Below are positions 30,985-42,061 of a DNA stretch of 64,000 nucleotides, piece after piece. Each line of letters opens with the position of its first letter. Within the stretch, counting starts at the first letter, position 1. The position numbers and the translations under genes are program-made. The stretch lies in contig NW_018344286.1 of assembly GCF_002099425.1 (NCBI RefSeq), positions 744,001 to 808,000 on the forward strand. Direction: 5' to 3'. Origin of the DNA: Phascolarctos cinereus. Taxonomy: Eukaryota; Chordata; Mammalia; Diprotodontia; Phascolarctidae. Below the pieces are notes generated by a model. The model made no database searches, had not been told where the DNA came from, and worked only from the letters and a program-made list of their open reading frames with translations.

Positions 30985-31200
30985 CAGCCTGGTGTGGTAG
31001 GAAGAGCATAGGAGTTGGAGTTAGATCTGGCTGAAATCAGGGCTCTGTTGCTTCTGAGTTATGTCATCCTGAGCAAGTCACTCACTTAGCTGAGCCTCAG
31101 TTTCTTCAAATGTAAAATACAAATAATAACACTTGCATTTGCTATGTCATTGAATTGTTCTGGGGAAAAAGATCACTTTGCCAACCCTGAAGGATTATAT
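30985..31200 (+). mobile_element. MIR-type SINE, sense
   Basis: GTGTGGTAGGAAGAGCATAG, GAGTTATGTCATCCTGAGCA, CTCAGTTTCTTCAAATGTAA and GATCACTTTGCCAACCCTGA are in MIR order. Confidence 0.82.
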
Positions 31201-31479
31201 CAATAGAAGCTAGCAACATTTTCTTAAAAGCCTTATGGCATAGTGCATAGAGAGATATCTGTGTTCAAGTGTATTGGTTGTTTAACTTTCTCAGTATTTC
31301 AGGCAACTTGCTAAGATGATATACTGTAATACAATTTCCTCTTTGCATTGTTGGAGGTTACTTCCATAAAACAGTGAAATCACAGCAAAACACACCCTGG
31401 CACTTGGGGGAGAAAAAAAAATATTGATCTTTAAATTAGTCCTGTGAGATCAGTACCTGTAAATACAACTATCCTTTTA

Positions 31480-32400
31480 TAGATGAGCCTGAAAAAAGTT
31501 GTGTTGAATCTTTTAGCCAATGACTTCAACGAAGTCTTCAATGTTCTCTTTGGCAAATGCTTAGCACATATTCTGCTGCTAGGAGAGTTAGCAAGCAGAA
31601 TCAACTGTTGTTTGAACTCAGTAGGCTGGGCCATTGCATTGAATGAAATGAAATTTAATAGAGATAAATGTAAAGTGTTTTATTGGGTTCAAAAATTTAA
31701 TTGCTCAAGTATAAAATTCAGGAGTCATGGCTAGTTAGCAATGCATGTGAAAATTACTATGGGAAGCAAGCTCAATATGAGTCAGCAGTGTGGCTTGACA
31801 GTCAAACAAGCTAATTGAAGCATGGGTTAGATTTATAGAAGGATAATGTCAGAGCTGGGGGGTGGGAGGAAGTGGTTAATACTATGACACTCTTGCCCAG
31901 TTAGACCAATCACAATTGTAGTGTTGGTGCTCAGTTCTGGATGCCACATTTAAGGAAGGACATTGATAAGTTGAAAGCCGTCCAGAGGAGGGTAGATAGT
32001 GTAGGGTAGGGAGTGGATGACCCAAAATAATCCATAAAGTAGGTCAGATAAAGGAGATAAGGATTCTTAGCCTGGAGAAGAGAAGACAGGTATAGGAGAT
32101 ACAGTCTCTGCCTCCAAATCTTTAAAAAGACTGTCCTGTAGAATAGGGATTATACCTATTATGTTTTCCCAGAAAAGGCTACACTAGGATTAATAGCTGA
32201 GGATGTAGGAAGTGTGAATTTAGGTCAATTTCTAAATAGAGTCATTTGAAAATAGAATTGGCTGCCTCTTCAAAGGGAGTAAGACCTCCACAACTTTAGA
32301 GGTCTTTAAACAGATATTGGACAACCATTTGCTGGGTGAGAGCTGGATTAGATAGACAATCTTTAAGATTCCTTCAAAATCTGACAGCCTATGGGCCGCA
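31480..32400 (+). mobile_element. L3/CR1 LINE 3' third, sense
   Basis: One of the longest L3 copies here. Landmarks: AATGAAATTTAATAGAGATA and ATGTAAAGTGTTTTATTGGG (RT thumb region), AGCTCAATATGAGTCAGCAG, CAGTTCTGGATGCCACATTT, GACATTGATAAGTTGAAAGC, CTTAGCCTGGAGAAGAGAAG, GGCTGCCTCTTCAAAGGGAG, TTAGAGGTCTTTAAACAGAT. Dead and gapped. Confidence 0.9.
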
Positions 32401-32469
32401 GTGACTTTTTTTTCAACTCCCACAGCTGTTAAGTGGAAGTACTGGCACCCAAAATCAGATTTTCTGACT

Positions 32470-33520
32470 CCTAAGATAGATAATTACATAAAAAAAATGT
32501 TTTCCAAAGACAAATACTCATTTTCTCTACCATCTTCCACCCTCACACACAGAGGACAAACCCCTTGAAACTATTCTTCATAGTAAAGCAAAACAAATTC
32601 CAGCATTGACAGCTTTTTTAAAAAAGGTCTCATTCTACAGCCTGTTACTAGTTCTCCATCAGGAGGTGGGTAGGGGAGTTTATCTTTCCACTGGAATTGT
32701 GGTTTGTCATTGCGTTGATCAGAGTTCTTCTTTCAAAGCAGTTTGTCTTTTCCATATTGTTGTTACTGTATCAATTGTTCTCCTAGTTTTTCTTACCTTA
32801 CTCTGTATCAATTCATACAGGTCTTTGCAGGTTTCTCTGAAACTATCCCTTTAATTATTTTTATGGCCCAATATTGTTGTATTACATTCATATACCATTG
32901 CCCAATTGAAAGCCTTTGCCTGCATCTTAAGTTCTTTGCCATCACAAAAAGAAGAGCTATAAATACATCTGTATATATTTTCCTCTTTTTTGTATCTCTT
33001 TGAGGCATAGGTCTGGTAGTAGTAACATTGGGTCAAAAAGTGGCTTTGAAGGGCGGAGTTGCAAATTGTTTTCCAAAATGGCAGTACCAATTAATCACTG
33101 TTCTAACAATGTTACAATAATATGCCATGTCCCTGTAGCCTTTCTGACATTTGTCGTTTTCCTTTTTTTTGTCTTCCTGTTGTGCATGACACGGGTCCTC
33201 AGAATTGCATCAATTTTCATTTGTCTAATTATTAGTCATTTGGAGTTTCATATGTTTGAATGACTTACTAACTCAAGAATGATTCTTATTCTTGTAAATT
33301 TGAATCAGTTCCTTTCACATCTTGGAAATGAAGTAAACTTGTTGCAAATATTTCCCCCTGGTTAACTGTTTCAATTCTAATCTTAGTTGCACTCATTTGG
33401 TTTGTGCAAAAACTTCTTAATTTATGAAATAAGAATTCTCCCTTTTACCATTTGTGATCCTCTCTGTCCTGCATTTGTGATAGACTCTTTCCTTATCTAC
33501 AGATGTGAAAGTTAATTCAC
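32470..33520 (-). mobile_element. L1 LINE 3' end and 3' UTR, antisense
   Basis: Antisense L1 landmarks: TTGTTGTTACTGTATCAATT, ATTCATACAGGTCTTTGCAG, CATTGCCCAATTGAAAGC, GAGCTATAAATACATCTGTA, TTCCAAAATGGCAGTACCAA, AATTCTAATCTTAGTTGCAC, GGTTTGTGCAAAAACTTCTT. It reaches the 3' edge of ORF2. The open frames here are shadow frames. Confidence 0.85.
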
Positions 33521-33671
33521 TAGTTTCACTTATTTACCACATCATGATACCTCTTAGCCAATAAAGGCAAAAGGGGCTGAAAAATACTCTGAATTTCAGG
33601 CTGCTCTGTCTGCACTTTTTTTTCCAGTCTTGTTCCTCGCTCATTTGCCCAGGAGGGAGGTAGATACATTA

Positions 33672-33717
33672 TGTGTGTGTGTGTGTGTGTGTGTGTGCAC
33701 GTGTGTGTATGTGTGTT
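33672..33717. repeat. (TG)n microsatellite
   Basis: TG tract interrupted by CACG near 33698. Confidence 0.97.
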
Positions 33718-34218
33718 CATGGAAAAAAAGGGGTCCCTCTTTCTGTTATTATCTCCATCCTCTGGTTGAAGGCATTTGTCCAGATTCCCCTTTTGATGAA
33801 ACAGCTAAGCGAAAAGATTGTTTTATTTTGTTTTTCCCCCTCACACAAAGAAGAGGCAGATTTCATGGGGGTCTCTCCTGGGGTGACAAGTAAGAAGAGA
33901 GAGAAGCCAGGTAGACCATGCTGGAAACAAGGGGGAGAGCTGAGTAACACCTGAATGCAAACCAAGTTGGAGACTAATGAAGAGAGATGATGTAGACCTG
34001 ACTCATGAGAAAGCGAAGGAAGTTTGGGGCTTCATCTTACCTATTAAAGTGTAGGTGCTTTGGAGATGATTTTTTCCTAAGATTTTCTGGGGGGAAGGAG
34101 CCAAGCTGCTCATTTAGGAATGTGACATGATCTGATTTGCTTTAATTTGCTATTTATTCCTGTCCTGATTAAACGTTTTGATGTTTCAATGATATGTTGT
34201 GTATGTGTACAAGTATAC

Positions 34219-34219
<1 letters not shown>
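33718..34219. other. No assignable feature
   Basis: No recognised repeat. Overlapping open frames on both strands have no domain. Confidence 0.35.

Positions 34220-34274
<55 letters not shown>
34220..34274. repeat. (TG)n microsatellite
   Basis: About 27 TG units. Confidence 0.98.
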
Positions 34275-34277
<3 letters not shown>

Positions 34278-34400
34278 GGTATGGGAGTCCAGCTGTGATT
34301 TTGTTGGCATGAGGACCTCCAACGCTGGTTGACATTCACTGTCCAGGTCACCTGCGTACAGGCCAGAGGCAGATTTGGTTATCAATCTCCAGGATGTAGA

Positions 34401-34402
<2 letters not shown>

Positions 34403-34458
<56 letters not shown>
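34403..34458. repeat. (CT)n microsatellite
   Basis: About 28 CT units, 130 bp downstream of the (TG)n. The two together generate long artefactual Arg/Glu-Thr/His frames on the minus strand. Confidence 0.98.
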
Positions 34459-34461
<3 letters not shown>

Positions 34462-34639
34462 ATCCTCTCTGATGCTTTCTTAGCTGGGCCCATTAAGGTA
34501 GTAAGTAACTGGTATGAACCTAGGCTTTGCACTGGATGGGGGCAGGTAAGTCAGTATCAGAAGTCTCCACATTTCAAACCCAAGACCCACAAGGACTGTA
34601 GAGATAACCCCTATATGTGAACATAGTCTACTTATCCAC

Positions 34640-34917
34640 AAGGAAGGAAAGAGGGAAAGAAGTATTTATTAAGCACCTTCTACACACCAGGCACTATAAT
34701 AAGCACTTTACAAACATCTCATTTGAGCCTCACAACAACCCTTGGAAGGGAGATGCTACTATTACCTCCATTTTTATGGTTCAGGAAACTAAAGTTCATG
34801 GAGGTTAAGTGACTTGCCCAGGGTTGTACAACTAGAAAGTGTATGAAGCTGGATTTGAACTCAGATTTTCCTGGTACCAGGCCTAATGATCAGTGAACTA
34901 TACCATCTGCCTGCTTC
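34640..34917 (-). mobile_element. MIR-family SINE, antisense, full length
   Basis: Tail to head: AGTATTTATTAAGCACCTTC, ACACCAGGCACTATAATAAG, CTCATTTGAGCCTCACAACA, GACTTGCCCAGGGTTGTACA, GGATTTGAACTCAGATTTTC, CTATACCATCTGCCTGC. Confidence 0.9.
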
Positions 34918-35169
34918 TGCAAGTGGAATAGGCAGGGGCCACCGTCTGCCTCATCAACATAAAAATGTGCCTGGTTCCTTCCACCAGTCCTCAAAGGGCG
35001 TAGTCCTTTCCCTATCCTGGTCGCCCTCCTTGGGACATTCTTTAGCTTGCGCATATTCTTCAATTATAGTGCCTAAAGCTGAATACAACATTCCATGGGA
35101 GGTATGACCAGAGGACAGTTGGCCTATCACTTTCAGAAGCTGGGAAGTGAGGGCTCTGTGCCACATAAC

Positions 35170-36487
35170 ATGGACATTCAGGCACTTCTATAGTACAATT
35201 ACAGAATACTTGGGCCAATTCACAGCTCCACCAACCATGTATTAGTTGCCTGTCTCCTCACAATTCCTGAAAAACTGACCATTTTTTAAGTTTGTCTCCT
35301 TTGAAAATCTATTAGATGTGAGGGAAACCTCAGACAAGATGTAATTTGCATTTCTCCTGCTATTAATGATTTGGAGCCATCTTCCACATGACTGTTAATT
35401 ATTTGGTATTCTTTTGACAATGGCTTGTTCATATTTTTAGAACATTTTTCCACGGGGAATAGATCTGGGTCTTATTTAGTTTTCTGTATGTCTTGGATAT
35501 CATATCCTTATCAGAGATCTTTGATGCAAAAATTCCCTCAATTCTCCCATCAAGAACTTCCCTTTTTATCCTAGCTGCATGGATGTTTTGATGAATGTCA
35601 TAAAAACTATGTTTTATCTTTTGCTATTTCTTCTATCCCTCACTTAGATATGCATTCTTTCCCAAGAAGAGCTAAGAAGAGTATTCAATTCTTTACCTAA
35701 AAAAAAATTATATTGAAGTCACATATCCAATGTGAGCTTATTATGTATGATGCAAGATGTTGGTCTAAACCTAATTTCTGCCAAATAGTTTTCTTGTTTT
35801 CCCAGAAGTTTTTCATCACATTGGGAGTTCTATCCACAGCAATTTATGTTCTCAAATTTATTGAAAACTAGGTTATTGAGTTGGGTTATTTTTTTTTATC
35901 TTATTTATCTAGTCCAAATAGTTTTGAGTATTCCTACTTTATGATATAATTTGATCTCTGAAACTGCCAGTCTCTTTTCAGTACTGCTTTTTCACTATTA
36001 TTTCCTTTGAGATTTTAGACATTTTATCCTTCCAAATAAATTTTGTTATTACTTTATCTTGCTCTGTAAAGTATCTCTTTCCTTAGTAGTTTGGCTGCAG
36101 CCCTATAAAGTATCCCCTTTAGAAATCTAGTTGGTTTAGCATTAAATCTGTAAATTAATTCAGATTGCACTGTCATTTTTACCAAATTGACATGGCCCAA
36201 CCATAAGCAATGGATAAGCCTCTAGTTATTGAATTCATTAAAAAAAATTCCTTAAAGAACATTTTGAATTACATTTATATGCCTTGAGAGTGTTTTGGTA
36301 AGATTGGATCCCAAATGTTTTCTGCACTTTGTAGTTATTTTGAATGAGATTTCCCTTTCCTTTATTTCCTTTGGGATTTTATTATTGCTATGTAGAAATG
36401 CTGCCACATTGGAAAATTTATTTTGTATCCTGATGCTTTTTGTAAGCTATTATCACAATTTCCTCTTAGTAGGATTGTGTTTTTTTT
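35170..36487 (-). mobile_element. L1 LINE ORF2 3' part, antisense, inside L3
   Basis: Antisense L1 landmarks: CAATTCACAGCTCCACCAAC, TGTAATTTGCATTTCTCCTG, TCTTTGATGCAAAAATTCCC, GCAAGATGTTGGTCTAAACC, GTTTTCCCAGAAGTTTTTCA, GACATGGCCCAACCATAAGC. It lies between two blocks of one L3 element, so it inserted later. Many substitutions; no intact ORF2. Confidence 0.85.
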
Positions 36488-36884
36488 AATATAGACCAAG
36501 AGGAAGACTTCACATTTATCACTATTAATGTTTACCTTCATAAATTTGTCCCAATATGCAGATCTGGGAAGTTCTTCTTGGATCCTGAGCCTATCATTAT
36601 GGGTGTCAGCTGTCACTTTCCAATGTAATGTCTGCAGCAAACATTTCCAGGGCACCATTCATGTCTCTATCTAAGTCACCGTTAAACATATTCAATACCA
36701 TAGGGCCAACCGTAATATCAGTGGGCACTCCACTGGAGACCTCCAACATTGAACTCTGAATGACTTCTCTTTTGATCTAGTCATTTAACTATTCCCCAGT
36801 CCATTTAGTTATATTATTGTCTAGCCCACTTCTCCATCTTTTCTATAAGAATACCATGAGATACCTCATTTAAGAGACAATCTG

Positions 36885-37060
36885 CAGTGATGAATAAGGA
36901 CTTGGCCTCATAAAAGCCTGGGTTTGAGTCCTGCTTCTGACACTAGCTTTTTGTTCATATGCAACCTCACTTCTCTGAACCTCCACTTCCTTATTCATAA
37001 AATGGAAATGGTAATGCCTCTGGCGGTTAGTTTCTTATCAGATGGCCACAAAACTCAAAT
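36885..37060 (+). mobile_element. MIR-type SINE inside L3
   Basis: GGACTTGGCCTCATAAAAGC, GGGTTTGAGTCCTGCTTCTG and TCCTTATTCATAAAATGGAA mark a sense MIR. L3 resumes about 80 bp after its recognisable end. Confidence 0.78.
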
Positions 37061-37290
37061 GGGGTCATGTGTGTAAAACACCTAGATCAATATCCACACC
37101 AACCCATGCGGGAAAATTAACACAAGTGCTTGCTGGTCAACTGACCAAGCACTTGGCCAAAAATCTAGATAAACTATAGGTGTAGCCTTCCCCTAGTCAC
37201 CAGTTCTGTAAGTCCGTTATAAAAGGAAATGATGAGTCTGTCATGACCTGTTCTTCATATCCACTAATCGGTGAGGTTGTGGGGGGCTCT

Positions 37291-38129
37291 TCTGGTCCAG
37301 GTGCAAGATGGAACCCCATGATTTCTGTCAGGGTTGAGTTTCATTGATTTCAATGACTTTTACAAATCTGATGGGCATGATAGGAATGCCAGAACTGTTT
37401 TAATTTGATTCCCTTTGATTATTGGCATGGCTGAGTCTTTTACCCAACCTTTTAAGTTTCTGCATTTTATCCTTCTATCCCTACTATTTTCTTACCATTC
37501 CTTGTTTGCCTTCTATCCCTCCCACTTCACATACTCATTTATGTTACTTTCTTCCCCTGCTTGTTGATCAAAGTTCAGCTAAGAAAGTTAGATTTTTGTC
37601 CAGGTTACCAGAAGCAATGTGATATAGTGAAGGAAGAACTGGATTCGTATGCTGCCTCTGGCCCATTGTGTCTGTGTGATCCTGGAGTACTCACTTAGCC
37701 GCTCATCATCCTAGATGACTGCCTAGCACTATAAGCTGCATAGCAGGGGCCAACTTGCATTGGCAGAGAAGATTTCCTCAACTATACCCACAAAATCATA
37801 GGTTTGATTCCCATCCCCACCCCCCATCAGCTTCCAGAATACCTCTTGGGGCTTCTCTCATCCATTTTTGTGAAGGCTTCTTCTGGCCCCACTGGTATGG
37901 GCATGTTCTTTCAAGATCAATATCCCTTTTCTCCCCTGCCCCATCAAGTATAATGATGTTGTTAAAATAGTTTTTTCCCCTGTATATCACCTCACCCATT
38001 GAGCTTGCCTTCATAAAAAAGTAAAAAAACCCAAACAAAGTGAAGCATCTGATGAACATATGCGACAATCTGTAGCTATAGTTCACCACCTTTATTTGGA
38101 GAGGAGGGATGTGTGCTTTATCCTCTGTT
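37291..38129. other. Mostly unassigned, with one SINE head
   Basis: A sense SINE head lies at about 37612-37705 (GCAATGTGATATAGTGAAGG, TCTGTGTGATCCTGGAGTAC). The remainder shows no recognised repeat and no supported coding frame. Confidence 0.45.
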
Positions 38130-38480
38130 CTCTGGCAATAAGGTTCTTTATTGCAATTGATCTGAATCTGGCTGCTTTTTCATATTTTCGTTTCTAATGC
38201 TGAGACCGCCCCGTGCATGGTGAGCTCTAATTCTGCGGGTCTGCTTTCTTCTCCCTGCATCAGTTTGTGCAAGCTTTCTCCTGTTTCTCTGAATTCCACA
38301 TGGTCATCCGTTTCAATGTCATCATACCAGTCCATTCCATTCAATATGGTGCCATTTATTCAGCCCCTGTTCACTCAATAGTCACCCATTTTGTTGCCAG
38401 CCTTTAGCTACCATAGGGGTATCCATATCTAGAAGAGAATGAGCACCTTTCACTGCGCCATGTACGTATGCCCATTAGTG
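38130..38480 (-). mobile_element. L1 3' UTR-like fragment, antisense
   Basis: TTTATTGCAATTGATCTGAA, CACATGGTCATCC and AATATGGTGCCATTTATTCA followed by GTCACCCATTTTGTTGCC resemble the antisense L1 3' UTR. Diverged; boundaries uncertain. Confidence 0.4.
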
Positions 38481-38724
38481 ACTCTCTTATTTCATTATTG
38501 CTACCATTTCTACTTTCTCTTATTCTGGCTAAAGCTCGAGCCAGATAATTCATCTATATAATCACTAAAATGTAATTAAAACTTTCCTTTTTGTTTTCTT
38601 ATCAAGATGCCAGTGGGCATATCCAAGTTCTTTGTAGGCTCATTAGGTTGATTGGAGAACTTGCCTGAGCAGTCCTTTGCATTCTACCCTGTCTCCCCAA
38701 TCCTACCCCAACCTAGTGAAGTAT

Positions 38725-38830
38725 AAGGGTTTTGATGACATATATTATTTTATTTTTGCCTTTGTTATCTGTGCCTTGAACATAGTAGTATTTATTAAAT
38801 GGTTTTTGAATGTATAGATGAATGAATGAA
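38725..38830 (+). mobile_element. L2 tail, diverged
   Basis: TTATCTGTGCCTTGAACATA, GTAGTATTTATTAAATGG and TTTTTGAATG resemble the last bases of L2. Confidence 0.55.
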
Positions 38831-38937
38831 TAAAAATATATCAACAATCCAACCCTACTGCTAGAAAAAAACCAAAACAAAACAACTAGCCCTATGCCCA
38901 TTCGATAGCTGCCTGGAAATGTGAAGAGATATAAGAA

Positions 38938-39175
38938 ATGCAGCTAGATGGAACAACGTAGAGAGCACTGGGCTGAGAATCAGTAGGACTAATCTTCCTG
39001 AGTTCGAATCTGACCTCAGATACTTAATAGCTGTGTGACCCTGGGCAAGTCACTCAACCCTCTTTGCCTCAGTTTCCTCATTCTATAAAATGAGCTGGAG
39101 AAAGAAATGGCAAAATGCTCTAGTATCTCTGCCAAGAGACCCCAAATGGGGTCATGAAGAATTGGAAATGACAAT
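38938..39175 (+). mobile_element. Full-length marsupial tRNA/RTE-tailed SINE
   Basis: CAGCTAGATGGAACAACGTA (head), GAGTTCGAATCTGACCTCAG (B-box region), GCTGTGTGACCCTGGGCAAG, CTCAGTTTCCTCATTCTATA, GAGCTGGAGAAAGAAATGGC, CCCAAATGGGGTCATGAAGA and the A-rich tail. Confidence 0.93.
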
Positions 39176-39274
39176 AAAAAAGGCAATACCCAAGACATTT
39201 TTGACTGAAAGCAGTGCTGGGGCAATCACAAGGGGCGCAGGAAGGGTACCAGGCATGCAGATTCTATTAAGATC

Positions 39275-39485
39275 TGGATCATACAGCATGGAATCAGAGA
39301 TGCAGAGCTGGGAGGGCTCTTCAAGGTCAACTAGGCCACCTCCCTCATTCTACAGAGGAGGAAACTGAGGCCTACAAAAAATGACGCTGCCTTTGGAGGT
39401 CACATAAGTAGTAAGCACCAGAGGCAGAATTCAAACCCGTTGTCTGACTGCAAATCCAGCTCTATTTGCCACCATACCTTGCTGT
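39275..39485 (-). mobile_element. MIR-family SINE with Mon-type tail, antisense
   Basis: CAGAGATGCAGAGCTGGGAG, GGTCAACTAGGCCACCTCCC, GAGGAGGAAACTGAGGCCTA, GAATTCAAACCCGTTGTCTG and AATCCAGCTCTATTTGCCAC, tail to head. Confidence 0.88.
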
Positions 39486-40682
39486 ATCCTGAATGAATTG
39501 AGGGCATTTAAAATTTTTGTCGAATACACATTCTTCCTTCAGGTAATGACCTTGAATAACCAATTCTGCCCAGCCAGGCCAGCCTTGACCCTCACCAACA
39601 TTATTTTCTGGGTGGGGCAGGTCATAAGCATTGCTGATCACCCCACAAATCTTGCAACCTGGCTGTGAGGAGTCTTGGCTTTTGCACAAAGCTTGAGCTG
39701 GTGAGATTAGGCCTCACCACTTGGTGTCATTGCTAGTCTGAGAGACAGCCTTGTTGGCTGTGGAGGGGACAGAGAGTGAGAAAATTTGAATAGCAAAGAA
39801 AGCACAAGAGAGAGGAAAATTAAAAAGGGAGAATATGAGGGAGCAAGGGCTGTTGAGAGGAAAAAAATCAATTAAAGTCCAACTAGAGTAATGCCCAACT
39901 CACCTGGTCCCTAGATAATGAACTTTCCCAGTTTTAGGGAAATTTGTATGCATCTAGCTCACATCAGAAGTGGGGGAAAAGCCATTAATTTTTGGCATTA
40001 TTTTCCTAGGATTCAAAACCAAAGTCAGGATTATAAACAGTTTTAAAAGCTTTAAAATGTTAACGCTATTCATCAGAGGCCCTCATGAATACCCCGAAGA
40101 ATATGCGAATGGACAAGGTTCTGTTTTCTTCTCCCCAGCTCCCTGAACCTTCCACTCTTTTCAGGCCTTGATGTCTGGGGCTGTGAAAGGGGGTCTCCAG
40201 GGGTTTGCAGCAGAGGCTTCGTGGGGAGGGGAGCAGACTGGGTGAAGCGAGAATGCCGACAAGTTTTCTCATTGTTTTTAGTGGTAGGGAACTGACTTTG
40301 GGATTATCTCACAAACACATAGAAAACATAAAAAGATGAGAAATTATGCAGAAACACATAAATTATGTAGATGATGGAAAGCCTATGCAAAACATGATAT
40401 GTGCACATAATAGCATATTTCCCCAGGGTCTAATTGCATCCTTTGGGTACCTTTTTGAAGCATCTGAATATTCAGAAGAAAGCAAATTTATTGTAATTTT
40501 AAAAATATCACAATAAATAGGGTTGATAGTACATTGTACAGGATAATGGAGGCTTACCATCCAGTCTCCTTCCCAAGCTTGACCAGAGTCCATGGCACAA
40601 GTTCAGAGGAACAGAGATAGTTGGAAAATGAGTCAAGGTATACTTTCTGTACCTGAAACTTCCATTTGCTTTTTCTAACCAG
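39486..40682. other. Unique sequence, no repeat seen
   Basis: This 1.2-kb repeat-poor stretch precedes the exon candidate. I see no second exon-like frame in it. Confidence 0.35.
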
Positions 40683-40817
40683 GTGTACAGCTCCTGAAAG
40701 AGTCAACTGCCCAGTGCCAGAGTCCAGTCAAGTGAAGGTCAAGACTGCCAGTTCATCAGCCCACGGCCCCCTGAACTTTTCAATAGCATTGAACCTTTTT
40801 ACAAATGGAGAGGACAG
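40683..40817 (+). CDS. Candidate internal exon of an unidentified gene (135 bp, phase 2/2)
   Basis: A pyrimidine-rich tract and acceptor (TTTGCTTTTTCTAACCAG) precede it, with a branch-point-like CTGAAAC about 28 bases upstream. A donor CAG|GTGGGT follows. The length, 135, is a multiple of three, and only one frame is open across it. In that frame it begins with the last base of a codon and ends after two bases of one, so it is symmetric phase 2. It encodes CTAPERVNCPVPESSQVKVK, then TASSSAHGPLNFSIALNLFT, then NGED plus a split codon. Cys pairs, Pro and an N-F-S glycosylation-type site suggest an extracellular region. The C-P-x-P...F-x-N-G-E-D layout faintly recalls the end of an IPT/TIG-like domain. 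I do not recognise the gene. It could be a chance frame, because open sequence continues past the donor for about 35 codons. Confidence 0.32.
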
Positions 40818-41019
40818 GTGGGTATCAGTCCCACTGCAAGAGATTTTCCTCAGGAAACAAATGAGATTATGTGTTTTAAAAATGTTTTATTCAAAACAAT
40901 CTTCTGAACATTTGGACAAACTATGAAACTTGTCTAGTGACTATTTACATTTAAATTAATTGATTCTACAATGGGAAATATCCTAACCTGACTCTGGTTT
41001 CTTCCTCCTAGTCCCCATC

Positions 41020-41345
41020 AGAATTCTTTGTTCATTTATTCTAATTCACTCTTCGTCCTCTGATGTCGGTGAGTCCCTCATTCTGCTGACTCTGTCTCTC
41101 TCTTCATCTCTCTCTCTCTTTCTTTCTCTCCCTCTCTCTCCCTCCTCTTTCTCTCTTCTGTTTCTATGTTTTGTTTCCTATCTCTGCAGATTTCTTTGTA
41201 TTCCTCATACTCTTACATTTTTGTTGCATTACAGTACCATGTTATGGGAATGTACCATTCTTTGTTTTCCTGACCTTTTATTATGAGGTTTTTAATTATT
41301 TCCCGTTGTCTTTTCACACACATTTGTCGCTATCATGAAAACTTT
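41020..41345 (-). mobile_element. L1 3' UTR fragment, antisense, with CT-rich tract
   Basis: ATTTCTTTGTATTCCTCATA, TGTTGCATTACAGTACCATG and TTTAATTATTTCCCGTTGTC fit antisense L1 3' ends. A CT-rich tract lies at 41094-41160. Confidence 0.5.
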
Positions 41346-41384
41346 TGAACAGAGAGAATTTTCCTTACACAGCATTCTTGGTAC

Positions 41385-41530
41385 TTGATTCAACATGCCT
41401 TTATTATGTACTTACTGTATTCAAAATAGTGTTGGCAACAGGGGAGCCAAAGGCAAACGTGATTGTCCTTGATTTCAAGGAGTTTCCGTTCTCCTGGTGG
41501 GCACCCATAGCGGCATGTGCACAGATACCT
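41385..41530 (-). mobile_element. L2 terminus, antisense
   Basis: TCAACATGCCTTTATTATGT, CTTACTGTATTC and TTCAAGGAGTTTCCGTTCTC, the reverse complement of the L2 3' end. Confidence 0.75.
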
Positions 41531-41924
41531 GTAATGGGAGGTAGCCAAGAAGAGGCAAGTGCGCTGAACAAGGAACTCCAAAAAGATACGAGTGGAGAAA
41601 GACCACTGAGAGCCGGGAGGGTCCCAGACTCTGCAAGCTCTCGGGGGCTTCAGAGGCATCTCTGGGCAAGAATTCCCTAATCTGTAAAATGCCATATTGG
41701 AGATAGTCCAGCCTCATGGTAAGACCTCCAAGATCTGTCCAAGCAGTTGATCAATCAGTCAGTTAGTCAACCACTACCACAAGCATTCATGAAGTACCTC
41801 CTATATGCCAGGCAATGTGCTGAACCCTGGGGACACAAAGAAAGGCAAAAACAACCCAACAAGTACTTATGCACAGTACACAATTGTTTGAATGTTGTCT
41901 CCCACACTAGAAAGCATGTGTACA

Positions 41925-42058
41925 CATATACACATAGGTATGCATAAGTGTAAATGTGCATAGAACATATAGTCTACACGCATATACACACATGTACTCA
42001 TGCATCAGTATGTATACATATATGTATGTACACACATCTATACACACATATATACCAC
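41925..42058. repeat. CATA/TG purine-pyrimidine low-complexity tract
   Basis: Alternating CACATA, TATGTA and GTACACAC units with no strict period. It probably expanded inside the L2 next to the SINE insertion. Confidence 0.85.
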
Positions 42059-42061
42059 CTA

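Larger units (their letters stand above)
34950..37290 (-). mobile_element. L3/CR1 LINE, antisense, split by L1 and a SINE
   Basis: Three blocks occur in the right antisense order: 34950-35165 (CTATCCTGGTCGCCCTCCTT, ATAGTGCCTAAAGCTGAATA), 36490-36885, and 37140-37290 (AAATCTAGATAAACTATAGG, ATGACCTGTTCTTCATATCC). On the minus strand the middle block encodes VPTDITVGPMVLNMFNGDL and AADIT (family VPQGSVLGPVLF and FADDT), then DRLRIQEELPRSAYWDKF and VNINSDKCEVFLL (family RIQ-DL-R...W...K-M-K-F-N-D-K-C-K-V). Some 250 bp expected between blocks 1 and 2 are missing. Confidence 0.85.

Noticed and set aside
38938-39010. tRNA-like head with B-box (GAGTTCGAATC) as a tRNA gene
   Set aside because: It is the head of a SINE followed by the SINE body and tail; no cloverleaf was supported. 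The same applies to all other SINE heads.
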